Positions 20,763-32,603 of a stretch of DNA of 64,000 nt are shown one piece after another. The position numbers were made by a program, and so were the translations under genes. Each line of letters starts with the position of its first letter. Positions within the stretch are counted from its first letter, which is position 1. The notes under the pieces are model-generated. The model had not been told where the DNA came from and made no database searches. It saw only the letters and a program-made list of their open reading frames with translations. Source of the DNA: Polytrichum commune. Its lineage: Eukaryota > Streptophyta > Polytrichopsida > Polytrichales > Polytrichaceae. The DNA is taken from positions 26,100,001 to 26,164,000 of the forward strand of contig OX485809.1 of NCBI GenBank assembly GCA_950295325.1. The letters are read 5' to 3'.

Positions 20763-22715
20763 AATAAACCTATTCCAATACGAAAAGATGATTGTTCACA
20801 AAAGATTTTGAGTCAAGAGTGAACTAACTTTTCCCCTTTGTTGATACATTTCTACATATATAAACTTCATAAAAACATCGGACTCTCTTTCCTATCTTAG
20901 AGTGTATATCTATTCTTAATATAGCTTTGCAAGTTTTGGACTACAAATATCTTGCATATATTTATCACCATTTCTTGAAGTTTGATTCTCAAATTTTTTT
21001 GTGCAGGAAATAACTAAGTTTCTCCCGTCAGTACAAGACTTTCACTACGCTAAATTTGATGTTTAGTGTTTGATACACTAAATACGAATACATACACTAA
21101 ATGTCAATAACCCTATAAAAGTAAGTAACATTAAATGTAAACTCAAACACTAAATATCAACCACGGTAATATGTAGAATTTACATCTTGGTAAGGATATG
21201 AGAAAAAGAAAAATAAAACCAATGATAGAAGGAGAATTCCTGCATATCTTCTTGCATACAATCTAGCACTAATTGTCAAGGAAGCAATTAGTGTTGAGCA
21301 AGGTAGGGTGGTAACAACATTGAATATAATCAAACACTAAATATCATATTTAGTGTACTTTTAAGTTTTTGAGAAAAAGAAACTTCACTAAATTATCAAT
21401 TCATACCCTGCTTAGGGTCAAGTTCCATGTGCCGGTGTGAGTTCATTTTTTAAGTGGGTGAGACAGAGGTGACATCATCCAAAAATGGGTGATGTCACTC
21501 ATTTAATGGAGGGGTACTTCTATGTGGGGAGCCGGTTTATTCCGATTTCCTACTTCTCACCAAATTTGGTGAGTAATAAGATGTCACATTTTATGAAGGT
21601 GACCGGTAATGAAGGTCATCATCATTTAACTTTTGATATTTGACTTGCACAATTATTTTTGTACATTTATTGAATGAATTCCAAATTATGTGTTCTTGGT
21701 GTCCATAGGTGGTACGGATGTCATCTATGGAAATATATAAATATTTACATATTTTACTTTCAATTGAAATCATGATTGTACGTTGTTTATAAGTGATTTT
21801 TAATACATTTGCATAGACTTTGATTATTTGTATCAAACCTAACATCTACTTTATATTGCATTATATATAAGTATTTTTTACTGTTAAGATCCAAAATTTT
21901 GAAAACATCATGAAATACACGTTCTCATTAGTTCACTTTAATTCACAATGAGAACTTTGACAATAGAACATACAATCATCTTCTATCTCTTATTTCCTTC
22001 GTGATTGATGTGTACCTTGCCCTTCTCAAAGGAATACCATTGTACCGCAAGGAGTCCTAGGTGTACCCCTCAAAAGAAAGGACTTGAAGAACAAAGTGGC
22101 CTTTAGTACCCAAGGCCCAAAGGTGTACCCAAGGTGACCAGCCGATCCGGTCACCGGAGCTCTCAAACCGGCACATGTCTTTCTCTTGACCGTTAAGACC
22201 GCCGGTCCTTTGGCACCAGTCTTTGCACAGCGTACAATGTGGGACACCCATCCATGGGGGATACCAGTCCTTGGGTGAGGGGGGATGGGCATATGGAACC
22301 ACCCTTTTCCAACCTGCCCACCCATTTATTTGTCAAAAATTGGACTGGGACCGGTACATGGAACCTCGCCCTCATTCAATGAGCAACATCTCTACAAAAG
22401 TTGTTTGTCCAGATTTCTCAAACTAATGAACTCTCTTTTAGATTATGGTTCAATGAAATAGGTTATGGCTGCAATGTTGACAAGATTATGAACTCTATTT
22501 CATTGCAACTCTCATTGACATTTCCAACACAAGTTCTCCATCAACTCCAAAAGTATGTCGTAGCAGCAGTTTGTTGCCACCAAGGGTGGTGCTAGGATTT
22601 TGACCCACGGGGGCCTGACCTCAGAATATGGAAATATCCGATGTATATTTTATTTTCAAATTTCAATACATGGTCGAATTTGATTATTTATTGAGAGATT
22701 TGGACTCATCGAGCT
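20763..22715. repeat. Large tandem duplication, unit B, with inserted element
   Basis: Second copy of the 19465-20762 unit, split by a 959-bp inverted-repeat element at 21414-22372. Homology to unit A resumes at CATTCAATGAGC. It ends where the 249-bp tandem repeats start. Confidence 0.75.
21414..22372. mobile_element. 959-bp inverted-repeat DNA element, non-autonomous
   Basis: The left end AGGGTCAAGTTCCATGTG and the right end, read on the other strand, AGGGCGAGGTTCCATGTA followed by CCGGT on both sides, give about 25-bp terminal repeats. Comparing units A and B shows that this block is the extra sequence. The interior holds a CACCAAATTTGGTG palindrome and a GC-richer right half with overlapping short frames but no transposase motif. 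I cannot define the target duplication. Confidence 0.65.
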
Positions 22716-23080
22716 GACATCCCCATAAAAAAATTGATAATGTCGTTAATATCCAAAGCTTTGGCAATGGTCTTTTCGATATAGATGGTCATCATATCAA
22801 CCATCCAATCATCGCCAATAGACATTGCCAATAATAAGCAGATGCCCGACTTTCCTTCAATGCACTCGTTGAAAACATTATGGAAAAGAACCGCTGTTGA
22901 TTTCCCACTACGGTTCTTTTGATCAGCATGCTCTGCAGTCGCTAAACGACTGCAGATTTTTTCTGACATCCCCATAAAAAAATTGATAATGTCGTTAATA
23001 TCCAAAGCTTTGGCAATGGTCTTTTCGATATAGATGGTCATCAGATCAACCATCCAATCATCGCCAATAGACATTGCCAA
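22706..23080 (-). pseudogene. Unrecognised coding-like segment, tandem copies 2 and 3
   Basis: 124 codons on the minus strand in which MSIGDDWMVD, MTIYIEKTIAKALDIND and INFFMGMS occur twice because of the 249-bp tandem repeat, with TAVLFHNVFNECIEGKSGIC between. Helical, no signal peptide and no family motif that I recognise. The open frame may be a by-product of the repeat. A transposase or domesticated fragment is possible but unsupported. Confidence 0.35.
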
Positions 23081-23213
23081 TAATAAGCAGATGCCCGACT
23101 TTCCTTCAATGCACTCGTTGAAAACATTATAGAAAAGAACCGCTGTTGATTTCCCACTACGGTTCTTTTGATCAGCCTGCTCTGCAGTCGCTAAACGACT
23201 GCAGATTTTTTTG
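22716..23213. repeat. 249-bp tandem repeat, two copies
   Basis: GACATCCCCATAAAAAAATT starts at 22716 and again at 22965. The two 249-bp units are almost identical, and a third diverged copy sits at the end of unit A (20399 onward). Since 249 is a multiple of three, the minus-strand frame stays open through both copies. Confidence 0.9.
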
Positions 23214-23253
23214 GTTCTACCAACTGAAATTTTAGAAATTTAGGGGTTTGTAA

Positions 23254-23299
23254 TATACCGTTGGAAAAGGTCTTGAAAACACCTTTCCAATAGTGTATT
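23254..23299. repeat. Short hairpin, second copy
   Basis: Imperfect copy of the 20690-20732 hairpin. One added A in the left arm and one mismatch pair in the right arm weaken it. Confidence 0.6.
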
Positions 23300-23739
23300 A
23301 CATGTCCCAAAATTTTTAATATTGAAGTCACAAAACAAAAAATGAAAATTTGTAATCATTTTAGCATAGTTTTCTACTACTGGCATGCTCCTTCAAGCAT
23401 CGACCACCAATCTCTCTCTCGCTCACCAGATGCCCTCTCACACTTGGAATCTCAGAACTAGATCACACTACAAGAGAAACAAGGGTTTTTAGTACAGTGT
23501 TTTAGCATGCATGTGCTAATTGGACCAACACTTCATGAAAAAAAGGAAATCGACATGTTTCTAGTATAAGTGTTGGAAAATAGTCATTGTGGACACATTG
23601 ACGCCCCGATGTTGTTTATAGGACGACTCACATCGTCTTATAAACAATCAGACAATTTGCCCAATAGATTGTATGAATTATGGTCCGTCATTTTTAAGGC
23701 GTATGTGGAAAATCATGTACACAGTAAATAGTAGACAAT
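23300..23739. other. Intergenic, no gene recognised
   Basis: No coding frame. The sequence turns gradually into the AT-rich satellite to the right. Confidence 0.5.
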
Positions 23740-24735
23740 TTCCAGTATATAATAAATAAAAGTCCGTTAATAGTAAAATAATATACTATAAATAGTAAAT
23801 AAGATTATCACACCATTAATCAAACTAATATAATAATACATATCAGACCATAAATAGTAAATAATATACTATATACAATAGATAATAATAAAATACTATA
23901 AATAATAAACAGAAAACTATTAATAGTATTAATATACTATGAATATTGAAAATTAAATATCATAATATAAATAATAAACAATATATTATATACAATAGAT
24001 AATAATAACATACTGGAGGTAATCAATAATAATAAATAATAAACATCAGACCATTAATAGTAATAATATACTATAAATATTAAATATCATAAATATCATA
24101 AATAGTAAATAGTATACTCTATACAATAGATAATAATAACAAAATGAAAATAATAAATAATAAAGATAATAATAATAAACTATAAACATCAGACCATTAA
24201 TAGTAATAATATACTATAAATATTAAATATCATAAATATCATAAATATCATAAATAGTATACTCTATACAATAGATAATAATAACAAAATGAAAATAATA
24301 AATAATAAAGATAAAGATAATAAACTATAAACATCAGACCATTAATAGTAATTATATACTTTAAATATTAAATATTAAATAGCATACCATAAATAGCAAA
24401 TATTATACTATATACAATAGATAATAATAACATACTGAAAATAATAATAATAATAAATAAATAAAATACTATAAATAAAATACTACAAACTATAAACAAT
24501 GAATATTAGGCAGTACATAGTAAATATGATAATATAAACAGTAAATACGAGGTAGTAAATATCAAATACAAGACACTTAATAATAAATAATAGGCAGTAT
24601 ACAACAAATACTGGATAATAAATTATAAGCAGTAAATAATAGACAGTAAATAATATATATCGTATATAGTTGATATTATATTGTATACAGTAAATAAAAA
24701 ATAAATAGTAACTTGGGGCCTTAATATACAAATGT
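23740..24735. repeat. AT-rich satellite-like array, about 144-bp period
   Basis: Built of TAA/TAG/TAT trinucleotide variants. A longer period is visible: CATCAGACCATTAATAGTAA occurs at 24044, 24187 and 24332, spaced 143 and 145 bases, with AATAGATAATAATAACA between. The left part is a more diverged version. The hydrophobic open frame on the minus strand (24483-24731) is a product of the composition. Confidence 0.85.
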
Positions 24736-24757
24736 TTTAAATACTTCTACTATATCA

Positions 24758-24960
24758 TGCGCGGAGTGGTGGCTTAGTGGCTGAGGCCTCTATGTGGCAG
24801 CCAAGAGGTTCAAGGATCAAATCCCATGGCCCCCGCCCTTGGCTTAGCCTAGTATGTAAGTGTCTAGGCACTTAGAAATATAGGTGCTTATAAATGGCAA
24901 GGCTCGGGAGGTGAGGATTGGACTTACCAATGATGGAATATCTCTTTTAAATGGCATTCA
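24758..24960 (+). mobile_element. tRNA-derived SINE-like element
   Basis: The head resembles a tRNA: TGGCTTAGTGG (24770-24780) fits an RNA polymerase III A box, and GGTTCAAGGATCAAATCCC (24807-24825) fits a B box with a few extra bases. The flanks do not fold into a proper acceptor stem, so this is not a working tRNA. About 130 bases of non-tRNA body follow. The 3-prime end and any target duplication are not clear. Confidence 0.55.
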
Positions 24961-27406
24961 TTTGTTATAAAATAAGACCACTCATTATTCAACATATCAA
25001 CCAATGATAGCCCTACACATGCATGCACGCTTTAACGTTAAGTAATAATTTAGTGTGGAGCCCGTAAAACTTTTAGTATATTTAGACATCATAAGCAATG
25101 GTCCTAAACATATTGGCTATGTCCAAATAAACGATCCATGGGGTGTAGGGCATGGTCCCCCAAGACATGTCGTAGACAACACACTTTCTAGTAATATATG
25201 CTATTAGGTCACGTCTTTGTTTACTTCAATAAATGTCTTGTTACATGTCTAGATTGTACACAATCTCTAGTAGTGTCAGCACTTACACACTCAGCCTATC
25301 CTTCTGATACCATGTAGGATTTTTTTGAACTAAGCTCATCAAGAAGCATTCTGTATTTCCAAAACATGATATTGGTATCAATATTACTGTATATATATAT
25401 ATACATTTTTATGAAGATACATGTACTTATTCTATATGGGTACATGTATTCTCTGGTTAAAGAGAAGAAGTAGCATAATGGCTAGAGGAGAAGAACTTGC
25501 GGTAACTTCATATTTACAATTTGCCTACTTTGTTGGCTGATTTCTTGCTCATAATGAAGTGACCCCTATGCTACTCTATTCTCCTCGAACAACCTATGAT
25601 GTCATCTCAGGTGATGAAATTGCTTCAACATTCAAAATAGTGTTTGATGATTAGAAGGTGTTCCAACTTCCAACGCATACATCCAGAAAGGGATGATTTT
25701 CCTTCAGTTGAAATGAAGATGTATGTTTGCAGGGAACCCTAATTCAAATAGATTTTCTAAAGAGTTCATAGCAATTAATATTCTTGATTGTTGTGACGAA
25801 TCTTCAAGCATGTTAGGTTACATGTTTGAACAATGTGCAATACATTCAAACCTTGACGTTGAATTAAAGTATACAAAATGTCTCCTTTAAAATAATTGAC
25901 ATTTACATACAAGGGAGTATCTACATTGATTATGCACACATACGTACACACACATACATGTACATACATATAGAGTGGTTTAGAATTTTAGGCAAAAAAT
26001 TATATGTAATCAAACACATAAGAGATGACTCAAATGATTTTTTTATTTTATTTTTTTGCAAAAGGTTTTTATATTATATGTCTCGCTCTCCCACACACAC
26101 ATATACATATATGTGTACATAGAATTATTTTTGCAGAGTGAGGTCACACATATGCACAACACTAATAGGTCGATGAGTGGAGGCCTTAAGCTTGCTCCAG
26201 AAACTCAACTATGATCAAATTACACATGACAACCACCAATGTAAACCATGCCAAGATGATCCAAATCCCATCAGGAACAATTTTTGAGTTTAAGGTATTC
26301 ATTGTGGGTTCTACTAGAACCTCCAAAATGCTACAACTCTTTACAATTCTTTGTTGTTATTATCATATTTCCAAAATAATTCCATTTAATGTTTATATCA
26401 CGCCATTTTTAATATAGCATTGAATGCACCAATTTCAAATTTCAAAGGATGATGAGAAATCGGTGACTCTTTTGTGTACTTTTCAATCATGTTATGCCAC
26501 AGTCTCATAACTACATCGTTTCATGATTCCCCACCATGCCAATGTTCTCCCCAAGAAAGACAAAGAAAATAAGCAGTGACAATATTCTCAACATTGATAC
26601 AAAACCAGTTTGTTATCCAACAACAACTTGAGCCGTCAACACATACGTGTAGTTGCCAGAGTAATGCTTTCCATTTGGTAGGTGAATCTAGACATAGTCG
26701 GCGCAACAAGAGGACACGTGCACTCACTCCCCTCAACACAGAAACCAATAAATGTGGCCACTATCTCAAGTTTATGTTTTGTTTGTGAAAAACTAAACTA
26801 AGTCCTGCCTGTGACGGTAAAAAGAAGAAAGAAAGAAATGTAGCACCACTTAACCTAGCTCATCTGAAGCTTCCTACGTGCTCGTTCTGAAGTTGTGATC
26901 ATCAGCAACCACCAAATGTTACAAAGAGAATATCAAGTCGAATTTTCATCACATAACGTCACCTGGCCATGATTATGAAATCCCAGTAAAGTTCTTATGT
27001 TAGCATATCATCAATCATTTACACAATGGAGTACATGGGGTGGTGAGGTCGTTGCTCGCTCTCCCACCATAGCTCCAGAAAGCACGGACGTCTGCTGTTG
27101 AAACCACTTCGGGAAGCAAGGCCTGCTCTACTAAAAGGTAAGTAGAGGTGGAAGAAATTCCAGCTATGGAAGGTCCACAGTTTACTTACCAGATTCGATG
27201 TCAACGACGTCAACCAAAAACTAAGTTATGCTGCAGCAATTGATCTTCAACTTGAGACTGGCACTGTACATCTTTGTCATAAGTTAGCGATGCCCGATGA
27301 AGAGCCAGACTGGAACATGAGCGTCTGATTACAGATGGCTGACAAGTAAACCTCCACCTGGTGCTGCCGTCAATTAAGTTAGGTCGCATTCCTTGCCTTC
27401 ATCAGG
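24961..27406. other. Intergenic, no gene recognised
   Basis: Short (TA)n and (CA)n-like tracts near 25390, 25940 and 26095. No open frame with a recognisable motif and no clear terminal repeats. Confidence 0.5.
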
Positions 27407-27940
27407 CTCATGCCCCCTCCGCACCTGACTTTACCAAATAACCAAAGTCTCTCCTAAAAACCGGGTAAAGCTCCTTTGGTTAATTACAGCAGGCATCCGG
27501 CTATCCCAATGCACTTACAAGAACTTGCTCCGGAGATTGTCAAGTAGGTTTTAGTTAAGTAGCTTTCACACATGTTCATTGTTTTATCTACCAAGCAATG
27601 ACATGTTGGGTAGTTTTTGTCCCATCCTCAAATGCCTCACTACGCACCGATCTTACCATGGGTTTTTGTTAATGGAGCTCCTCGTGCCCTCATAGCTAAG
27701 ACTAAAAAGCAACCAATCACAAGGGCGGGAGGTGACACATTTAAAAGATCCTACATTCTTGCCTCATGTTTAGGTACTGATGGGAGGGTCGGTGCTTGAG
27801 GCTTAAACCCTCCACTTTTAAGCCATGCCACGTCATTTGTCAACTAGGGTCGGCACTAGATAATGTCGATGGTGTGAAGGCCGGGTTTTTAGAACCAACT
27901 TTTAGGCTTAGCTAAAGTCAGGTGGGGAGGGGGCATAAGC
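27407..27940. mobile_element. 534-bp inverted-repeat element
   Basis: The ends are GCTCATGCCCCCTCC and, on the opposite strand, GCTTATGCCCCCTCC, continuing as CACCTGACTTTA with one mismatch, so about 28-bp terminal repeats. No transposase motif inside. It directly abuts the pogo-like element at 27950. Confidence 0.65.
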
Positions 27941-27949
27941 TTACAAGTA

Positions 27950-28581
27950 CAATAACCTCCCGCTTAAGTACGCACTTTGAACCGGAGCCTTTGGTGCGCA
28001 CTTTACTCATATTGTTTTCTAGACCCTCTGATTCGATGAATTGCAACGGGAAACAGATGAAACTTGAGGTGGCTCCGCTTGATCGAAGCCCAACGATGTG
28101 AAATCGTTACAAAGTTGAGCAAGTTGAACGTGCCGAGCAAGCATGCATTCAGGCGGGAGTATGAAGTCAGTGAAGGCGCCATCTGGAAAATCTAGGATAA
28201 TCGGGAGAACATACTGCCACGAATCATTTGCTGCGAGAGCCTATCGAGACATTTGCTAAATCTGAAAGTGCTACTGACTTCAAAGGCTTTGAAGTTCTAC
28301 ACACCACTATTCTCAACATCAACAACCAATTGCTTTGCTCCGATGTTCAAATGAAAGCTAGACATATGTATGATGAATTACGACGATCGTTAGAGATGTT
28401 TCAACGAAACATTAACAAACTAACATTGAATGTCAAGCATAGAAAGTCATGCATTCGCGGAAAATGACTTTGCATGACATGTTCAAACAATAAAGTACGA
28501 ACTCTGATCTTTGTCCAAAAAATTGCGCACTTAACCGGGATGCGTACGTAAACGGGTGTGTGCTTAAGCGGGAGATTACTG
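27950..28581 (+). mobile_element. Pogo/Tigger-like non-autonomous element, copy 1
   Basis: Ends CAATAACCTCCCGC and GCGGGAGATTACTG, flanked by TA on both sides, with GCTTAAGTACGCAC just inside. It is the inverted counterpart of the element at 43011-43631 and similar in length. The interior keeps a decayed CENP-B/pogo-type N-terminal helix-turn-helix reading on the plus strand (LTEAQQ-like to VGEGAIW-like, about 28045-28195), broken by a stop. Confidence 0.8.
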
Positions 28582-28660
28582 TATCAGTCTTTGACAGAAT
28601 CGTCAAAGTTTGTTGAGAGCACATTTATGAATCGGTTGTGGATTGCGCAAGGTAAGTTCA

Positions 28661-29043
28661 CTACACTAAACATGACATTTAGTGCGGTATTTTATGTAAC
28701 TTTTCAGATGACACTTCTTATGAATAAAGTGAACATGTCCTGTCATGAATGATGGATGAGTTCATCCATTGGCCAAATCCCTACCTTCTCTTGTCACCAA
28801 CTTGTGATGAAATATTGTCATGGATGATTGAAATATGGATGAATAATCACTTGGTAAGTGACAGTTTTTGCAACACTGTAAATCTATAATCCCCCAAAAA
28901 ATTTACAAAGGAATGACAAATGGTGTTGGGTTAACATTTAGTGTTGATGACACTTATAACGCGGTTTACAATCACTATTGAGAAAAATCATTACTGAGCA
29001 AGACAATTGAAATTGTCGACACTAAATATCATATTTAGTGTAG
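28661..29043. mobile_element. Palindrome-ended MITE (CTACACTAAA...TTTAGTGTAG)
   Basis: The left end CTACACTAAACATGACATTT is matched by the reverse complement of the right end (CTACACTAAATATGATATTT). The interior shares GTCATGGATGATTGAA and CTTGGTAAGTGAC words with the palindrome arm at 18590-18650. No coding frame. Related ends occur in the intronic MITEs at 50400 and 62396. Confidence 0.6.
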
Positions 29044-29154
29044 CAAGGACCCCGCTAGGACAAGCCTCAAGTAACTTGGTAGATGTGCCTAAACCAAATA
29101 TAACAATAATTTGGACACCTATATTTAAGTGGTATGTGGTTAGGTGTGGATCTA

Positions 29155-29222
29155 AGAAGAAGAAGAAGAAGAAGAACTCCGGTCACCGGGGGAGGCCGGA
29201 GTGAATAGAGTGTCTATTCGTA
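29155..29222 (-). mobile_element. LINE/SINE 3-prime tail fragment
   Basis: On the minus strand this reads GACACTCTATTCACTCCGG, a hairpin and then (CTT)n, closely parallel to the tail of the full LINE (GACACTTAATTCACG, hairpin, then (ATT)n). Only about 65 bases match. It is either a very short 5-prime-truncated LINE or a SINE that borrows the LINE tail. Confidence 0.55.
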
Positions 29223-30031
29223 AAACATCCCGGGGGTGGACTCTTCATACCACCTACAAACTAACATGAGTGTGAGAAGGGGTATCATTTGAGGCATTAG
29301 CATACATAGTATACATAAGGGAGAGATATTATTTTTCTCTAGTTTGCACACCTAAAAAGGCTATTATATATTCTAAGATAAAGGTATATGTATAGCAAGG
29401 GGCCTAAAGTTGAGAAAAATTTGACAATAAATGTGTTAGTTTCATCCAATTCACGTGTTTATCCATTGTTGTCATATGGTCATAATCCTTAATGACTGCC
29501 ATGTTTGTTCTTGTTAGGGTTTGCATTTGGGTTTTAGGTTTTTATAAACTAAAGGCTTTTGGAGCGTTCATGGGCTTCTTTGAATTATGCTCTCCGGATT
29601 TTGGCTAAGTTATTGTGCTCTTGTCTTTGTTTATTTGATGCAATCAATGAGTTACAAGCTATGGATGAAAATGGATTTTACATTGGAGAGTGAAAGTTGG
29701 AGTTTATGTATTATGATGGCTTAATCAATTTCAAGATGTATATTTTGTATATCACAGATTTATCACATTAGATTGAAAAGCTTAGTATAAATACACAAAT
29801 CCATTTTGTAACTTGTTGTTAGTAAATATACATTTATTTTTTCTCTATAAACTTCTCGTACATAGAGGTTGAACTTCATAGCAACCCACCCACATCATTC
29901 CGGTTTCCCAACAAAAAGTCCACCCGTGGGGACCTAAGAGACGGCACCAAAAAAAACAAGTGTTAAGAAGAGATTGCACTACATGCTCAAAATGTGCTAA
30001 CAATCTAGGCTCAACAACCAACATGATTGGG
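29223..30031. other. Intergenic, no gene recognised
   Basis: AT-rich, with no motif-bearing frame. Confidence 0.5.
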
Positions 30032-30039
30032 GGACCTAC

Positions 30040-30381
30040 CTCGGGGGGGGGGGTAGTCATTGGTTGGAGTAGCAATATACGTGCGAACAAATGATAGGGT
30101 ATTTTAAAAACATGGGAGCAAAAATTATAATTGGGCTTAAGAGTAATATAGGGTATCAAAAATGGCACTGGACATCTTTAAAGTACTATAGGGTATGGAA
30201 TAATAGGTAATTTGAAATTATAAGTAATGCAAGCCATTTTTCTATTAACCCAAAGTAGAAATTTACATAATGATAGCATGTGATAAAAAGAAGAGAATTG
30301 AAAGTAATACCCCCCTATAAAATAGTGGTTGTTTGCACCTATATCCTTAACTTTTTAACACACTCCCCCCCCCCCCCCGAG
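30040..30381 (-). mobile_element. Poly-G-ended MITE, copy B
   Basis: 342-bp inverted copy of the element at 7114-7468, highly similar throughout, with the same CTC-G-run and C-run-GAG ends and the same GTGCGAACAA subterminal inverted word. Its own perfect 8-bp duplication GGACCTAC lies at 30032-30039 and 30382-30389. Confidence 0.9.
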
Positions 30382-30389
30382 GGACCTAC

Positions 30390-31545
30390 ATGACCATGTT
30401 AATGGATTTTCGCACTCCTTCCTTGCTCCATTAACTAGTTCGCCGCTAGTCACGTCCAAGCCTTGCATAAACACCTCCCAAGGTAGTTCCTCATCCCTAG
30501 ACATCTCCTTTGACGTACAATCCCCTAAAACTTCCGTTTAATGCTTGAAAACATGCCCTGGACACTACCTACCAGCTCACGTTTTTGGCCTGATCGGCCA
30601 ACTTCCGGAGGTCGTTTCCACAATATAAGCTTGGATCTGCCATCTCTAACCTCCTACCAACCTACAGTAGAGTTTTCGGGCCATTCTGACCACTTTCATA
30701 TTTCCGACCAGCCCACGTTTTTTGTCAGATCCGCCAATTTCTGAAGGTGGTTTTCGCAAACCGAGTCCGAATCTGACCTCTCTAACCTTCTACCAACCTA
30801 TGGTACCATTTTCAGGTCATTCTAAGTACTTGCTTTGGACGTCCTCCCATGAGCGTCATGTCCGTGCATACCCACCCTTTCTACTTTCTAATGCATTCCT
30901 TGGTACTACATCACAAGTTGTCCGATGCACATTTTCAATAACACATTCAACTCCTTCGTCTTGTCAACACTAGGACTATGTTAGCTTCCAAGAAGATCAG
31001 TGATAGGAGAACACCAACAATGAATCTACTCTTCAAATCCCTCTTTCAACACTATACTACTTGTTTTTCCAGGACCGTGGTTTTGTCCGGACTTCAATAC
31101 ACTTCCAGATTGCCACCCGTCCAGATCTAAAACTCACAAGCATACATATCTTCTCTAAGAGTCTAAGCCATCTCCGCACATGTGTACTAAGAGAGCCAAA
31201 AGGCTCTAAGACAATCCTTATATACTTCAAAACAACTACCATTAGGTGGATCAACTTGGTAGGTTGCCACCCTGTCAAAACACTGCAACTAGTTGTCTTG
31301 ACACGTTCATGCCCTTTGTCCAGTTCATGACCACCTGGCACACTGAGGTCATAAAAAACAATCAACTAGTAAAAGACTCCCAATGCCATTTTAATAACTT
31401 TGGACCTACAAGTCATTTTCTGATCACCTAAGTTACTAACACCAAATACTTACTACTACTGAATAGACAGTTCAATAATAAAACACTAAAAACCAACTAG
31501 TGGACGTTCTAACAATTTATTGCATCAAGGGTAGATTTGACGTCA
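30390..31545. other. Intergenic with a two-copy 136-bp tandem repeat
   Basis: 30572-30707 and 30708-30843 are diverged tandem copies (CCAGCTCACGTTTTTGGCC and CCAGCCCACGTTTTTTGTC at the starts, CCTACCAACCTA inside both). No recognised gene. Open frames on both strands here overlap and lack motifs. Confidence 0.6.
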
Positions 31546-32495
31546 ACTACCGTAGTTTAGTAGCAGATCCGGCACAAAATAATTCTAAAAATAGATGCCT
31601 AAAATTTTGGAATATTATTGGCATTTTTGCCGAATATAAAATTAATTATTTTTCAAAATTGCCTAAAAGTAAGAAATTTTTACTTCTCACTAGAGTTTTA
31701 CTTACAGTGGAAGCATATGTGAATTTTGAAGGAGAGAAGGTGCTCCTTTTGTAATCAAGCTCACATACATTAGTCCACAAAGAATATGGGTTAAGAAGTA
31801 GCAAGACTCTAGGCGAGGCTTTTCAAATGTGTTGTACACAAATTTTTGGAGTCCAATTGAGCATAGAAGATGAAGTTTTATAGAATTTTGTCCAACTAAC
31901 AAAAGTTGAGAAATCAATCCTTCTTCCACCTCCAACAAGTTTTGTGTCAAAATAAGCCTTTATGCAAAAGATATGGACAAAACATTGCAGCCGTGTAAAG
32001 ATCAAAAAATTAAAATGTGTTCATAACAGTTTTTTGGAGCTCATTTGTGCATAGAAGATCAACTTTTTGGGAATTTTGTTGGTCTAAGAAAAGTTTAGAA
32101 ATCAAGTAATATTTCACCTCCAACAAAGTTTATGTCATTTGAAGACTCTATGCAAAAGTTATGCGTGTTATAAAAATGACGTCTAACTAGGTGCTTCACG
32201 TCAAAGTTTACATATCCCATATGCATTGTTGAACACAACTCCACTCTACTTGCATAAAGCACAGAGCATTCTCAACTCTTAACTCACATCTTACTTGTCA
32301 TTCAATGCAAGAGAGATGTACAAGATATAAGTTGAAATACAAAATTAAAAATGAATGTAAGCCGAATTTTTAAAAATTAAGAGAGAAAATTGCCGAAAAT
32401 ATGAATATACTATTTTTAGGTTCCGAACCTACTTTTTGAACTTTAATTAAATATTAGGCAGCAAGTTGCCTAACCTGCTAGTAAACTACGGTAGT
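31546..32495. mobile_element. 950-bp inverted-repeat element with palindromic ends
   Basis: Both ends read ACTACCGTAGTTTA, G or C, TAGCAG on their own inward strand. The end itself is partly self-complementary (CTAC...GTAG). The interior is AT-rich with no transposase. No clear target duplication. Confidence 0.65.
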
Positions 32496-32603
32496 AAACT
32501 GGCATTTTTTGCCCTTTTGACAACTAGTCAATTTTTGACAGCTTAAAATACAGTGCTAAATTCTACCTTAACAGACCGCTTAATTGACCACAAAAAAACC
32601 TTC

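Noticed and set aside
22026-22325. Overlapping GC-rich frames on both strands inside the 959-bp element
   Set aside because: Three mutually overlapping frames, none with a motif; explained by local base composition.
24483-24731. 82-codon hydrophobic frame resembling a membrane protein
   Set aside because: Produced by the TAA/TAG satellite composition; no start context and no complexity.
24758-24835. Functional tRNA gene
   Set aside because: A and B boxes are present, but the T-arm has extra bases and no acceptor stem forms, so it is called SINE-like.
27019-27213. 64-codon minus-strand frame at 27 kb
   Set aside because: No family motif, no splice-supported extension, and isolated.
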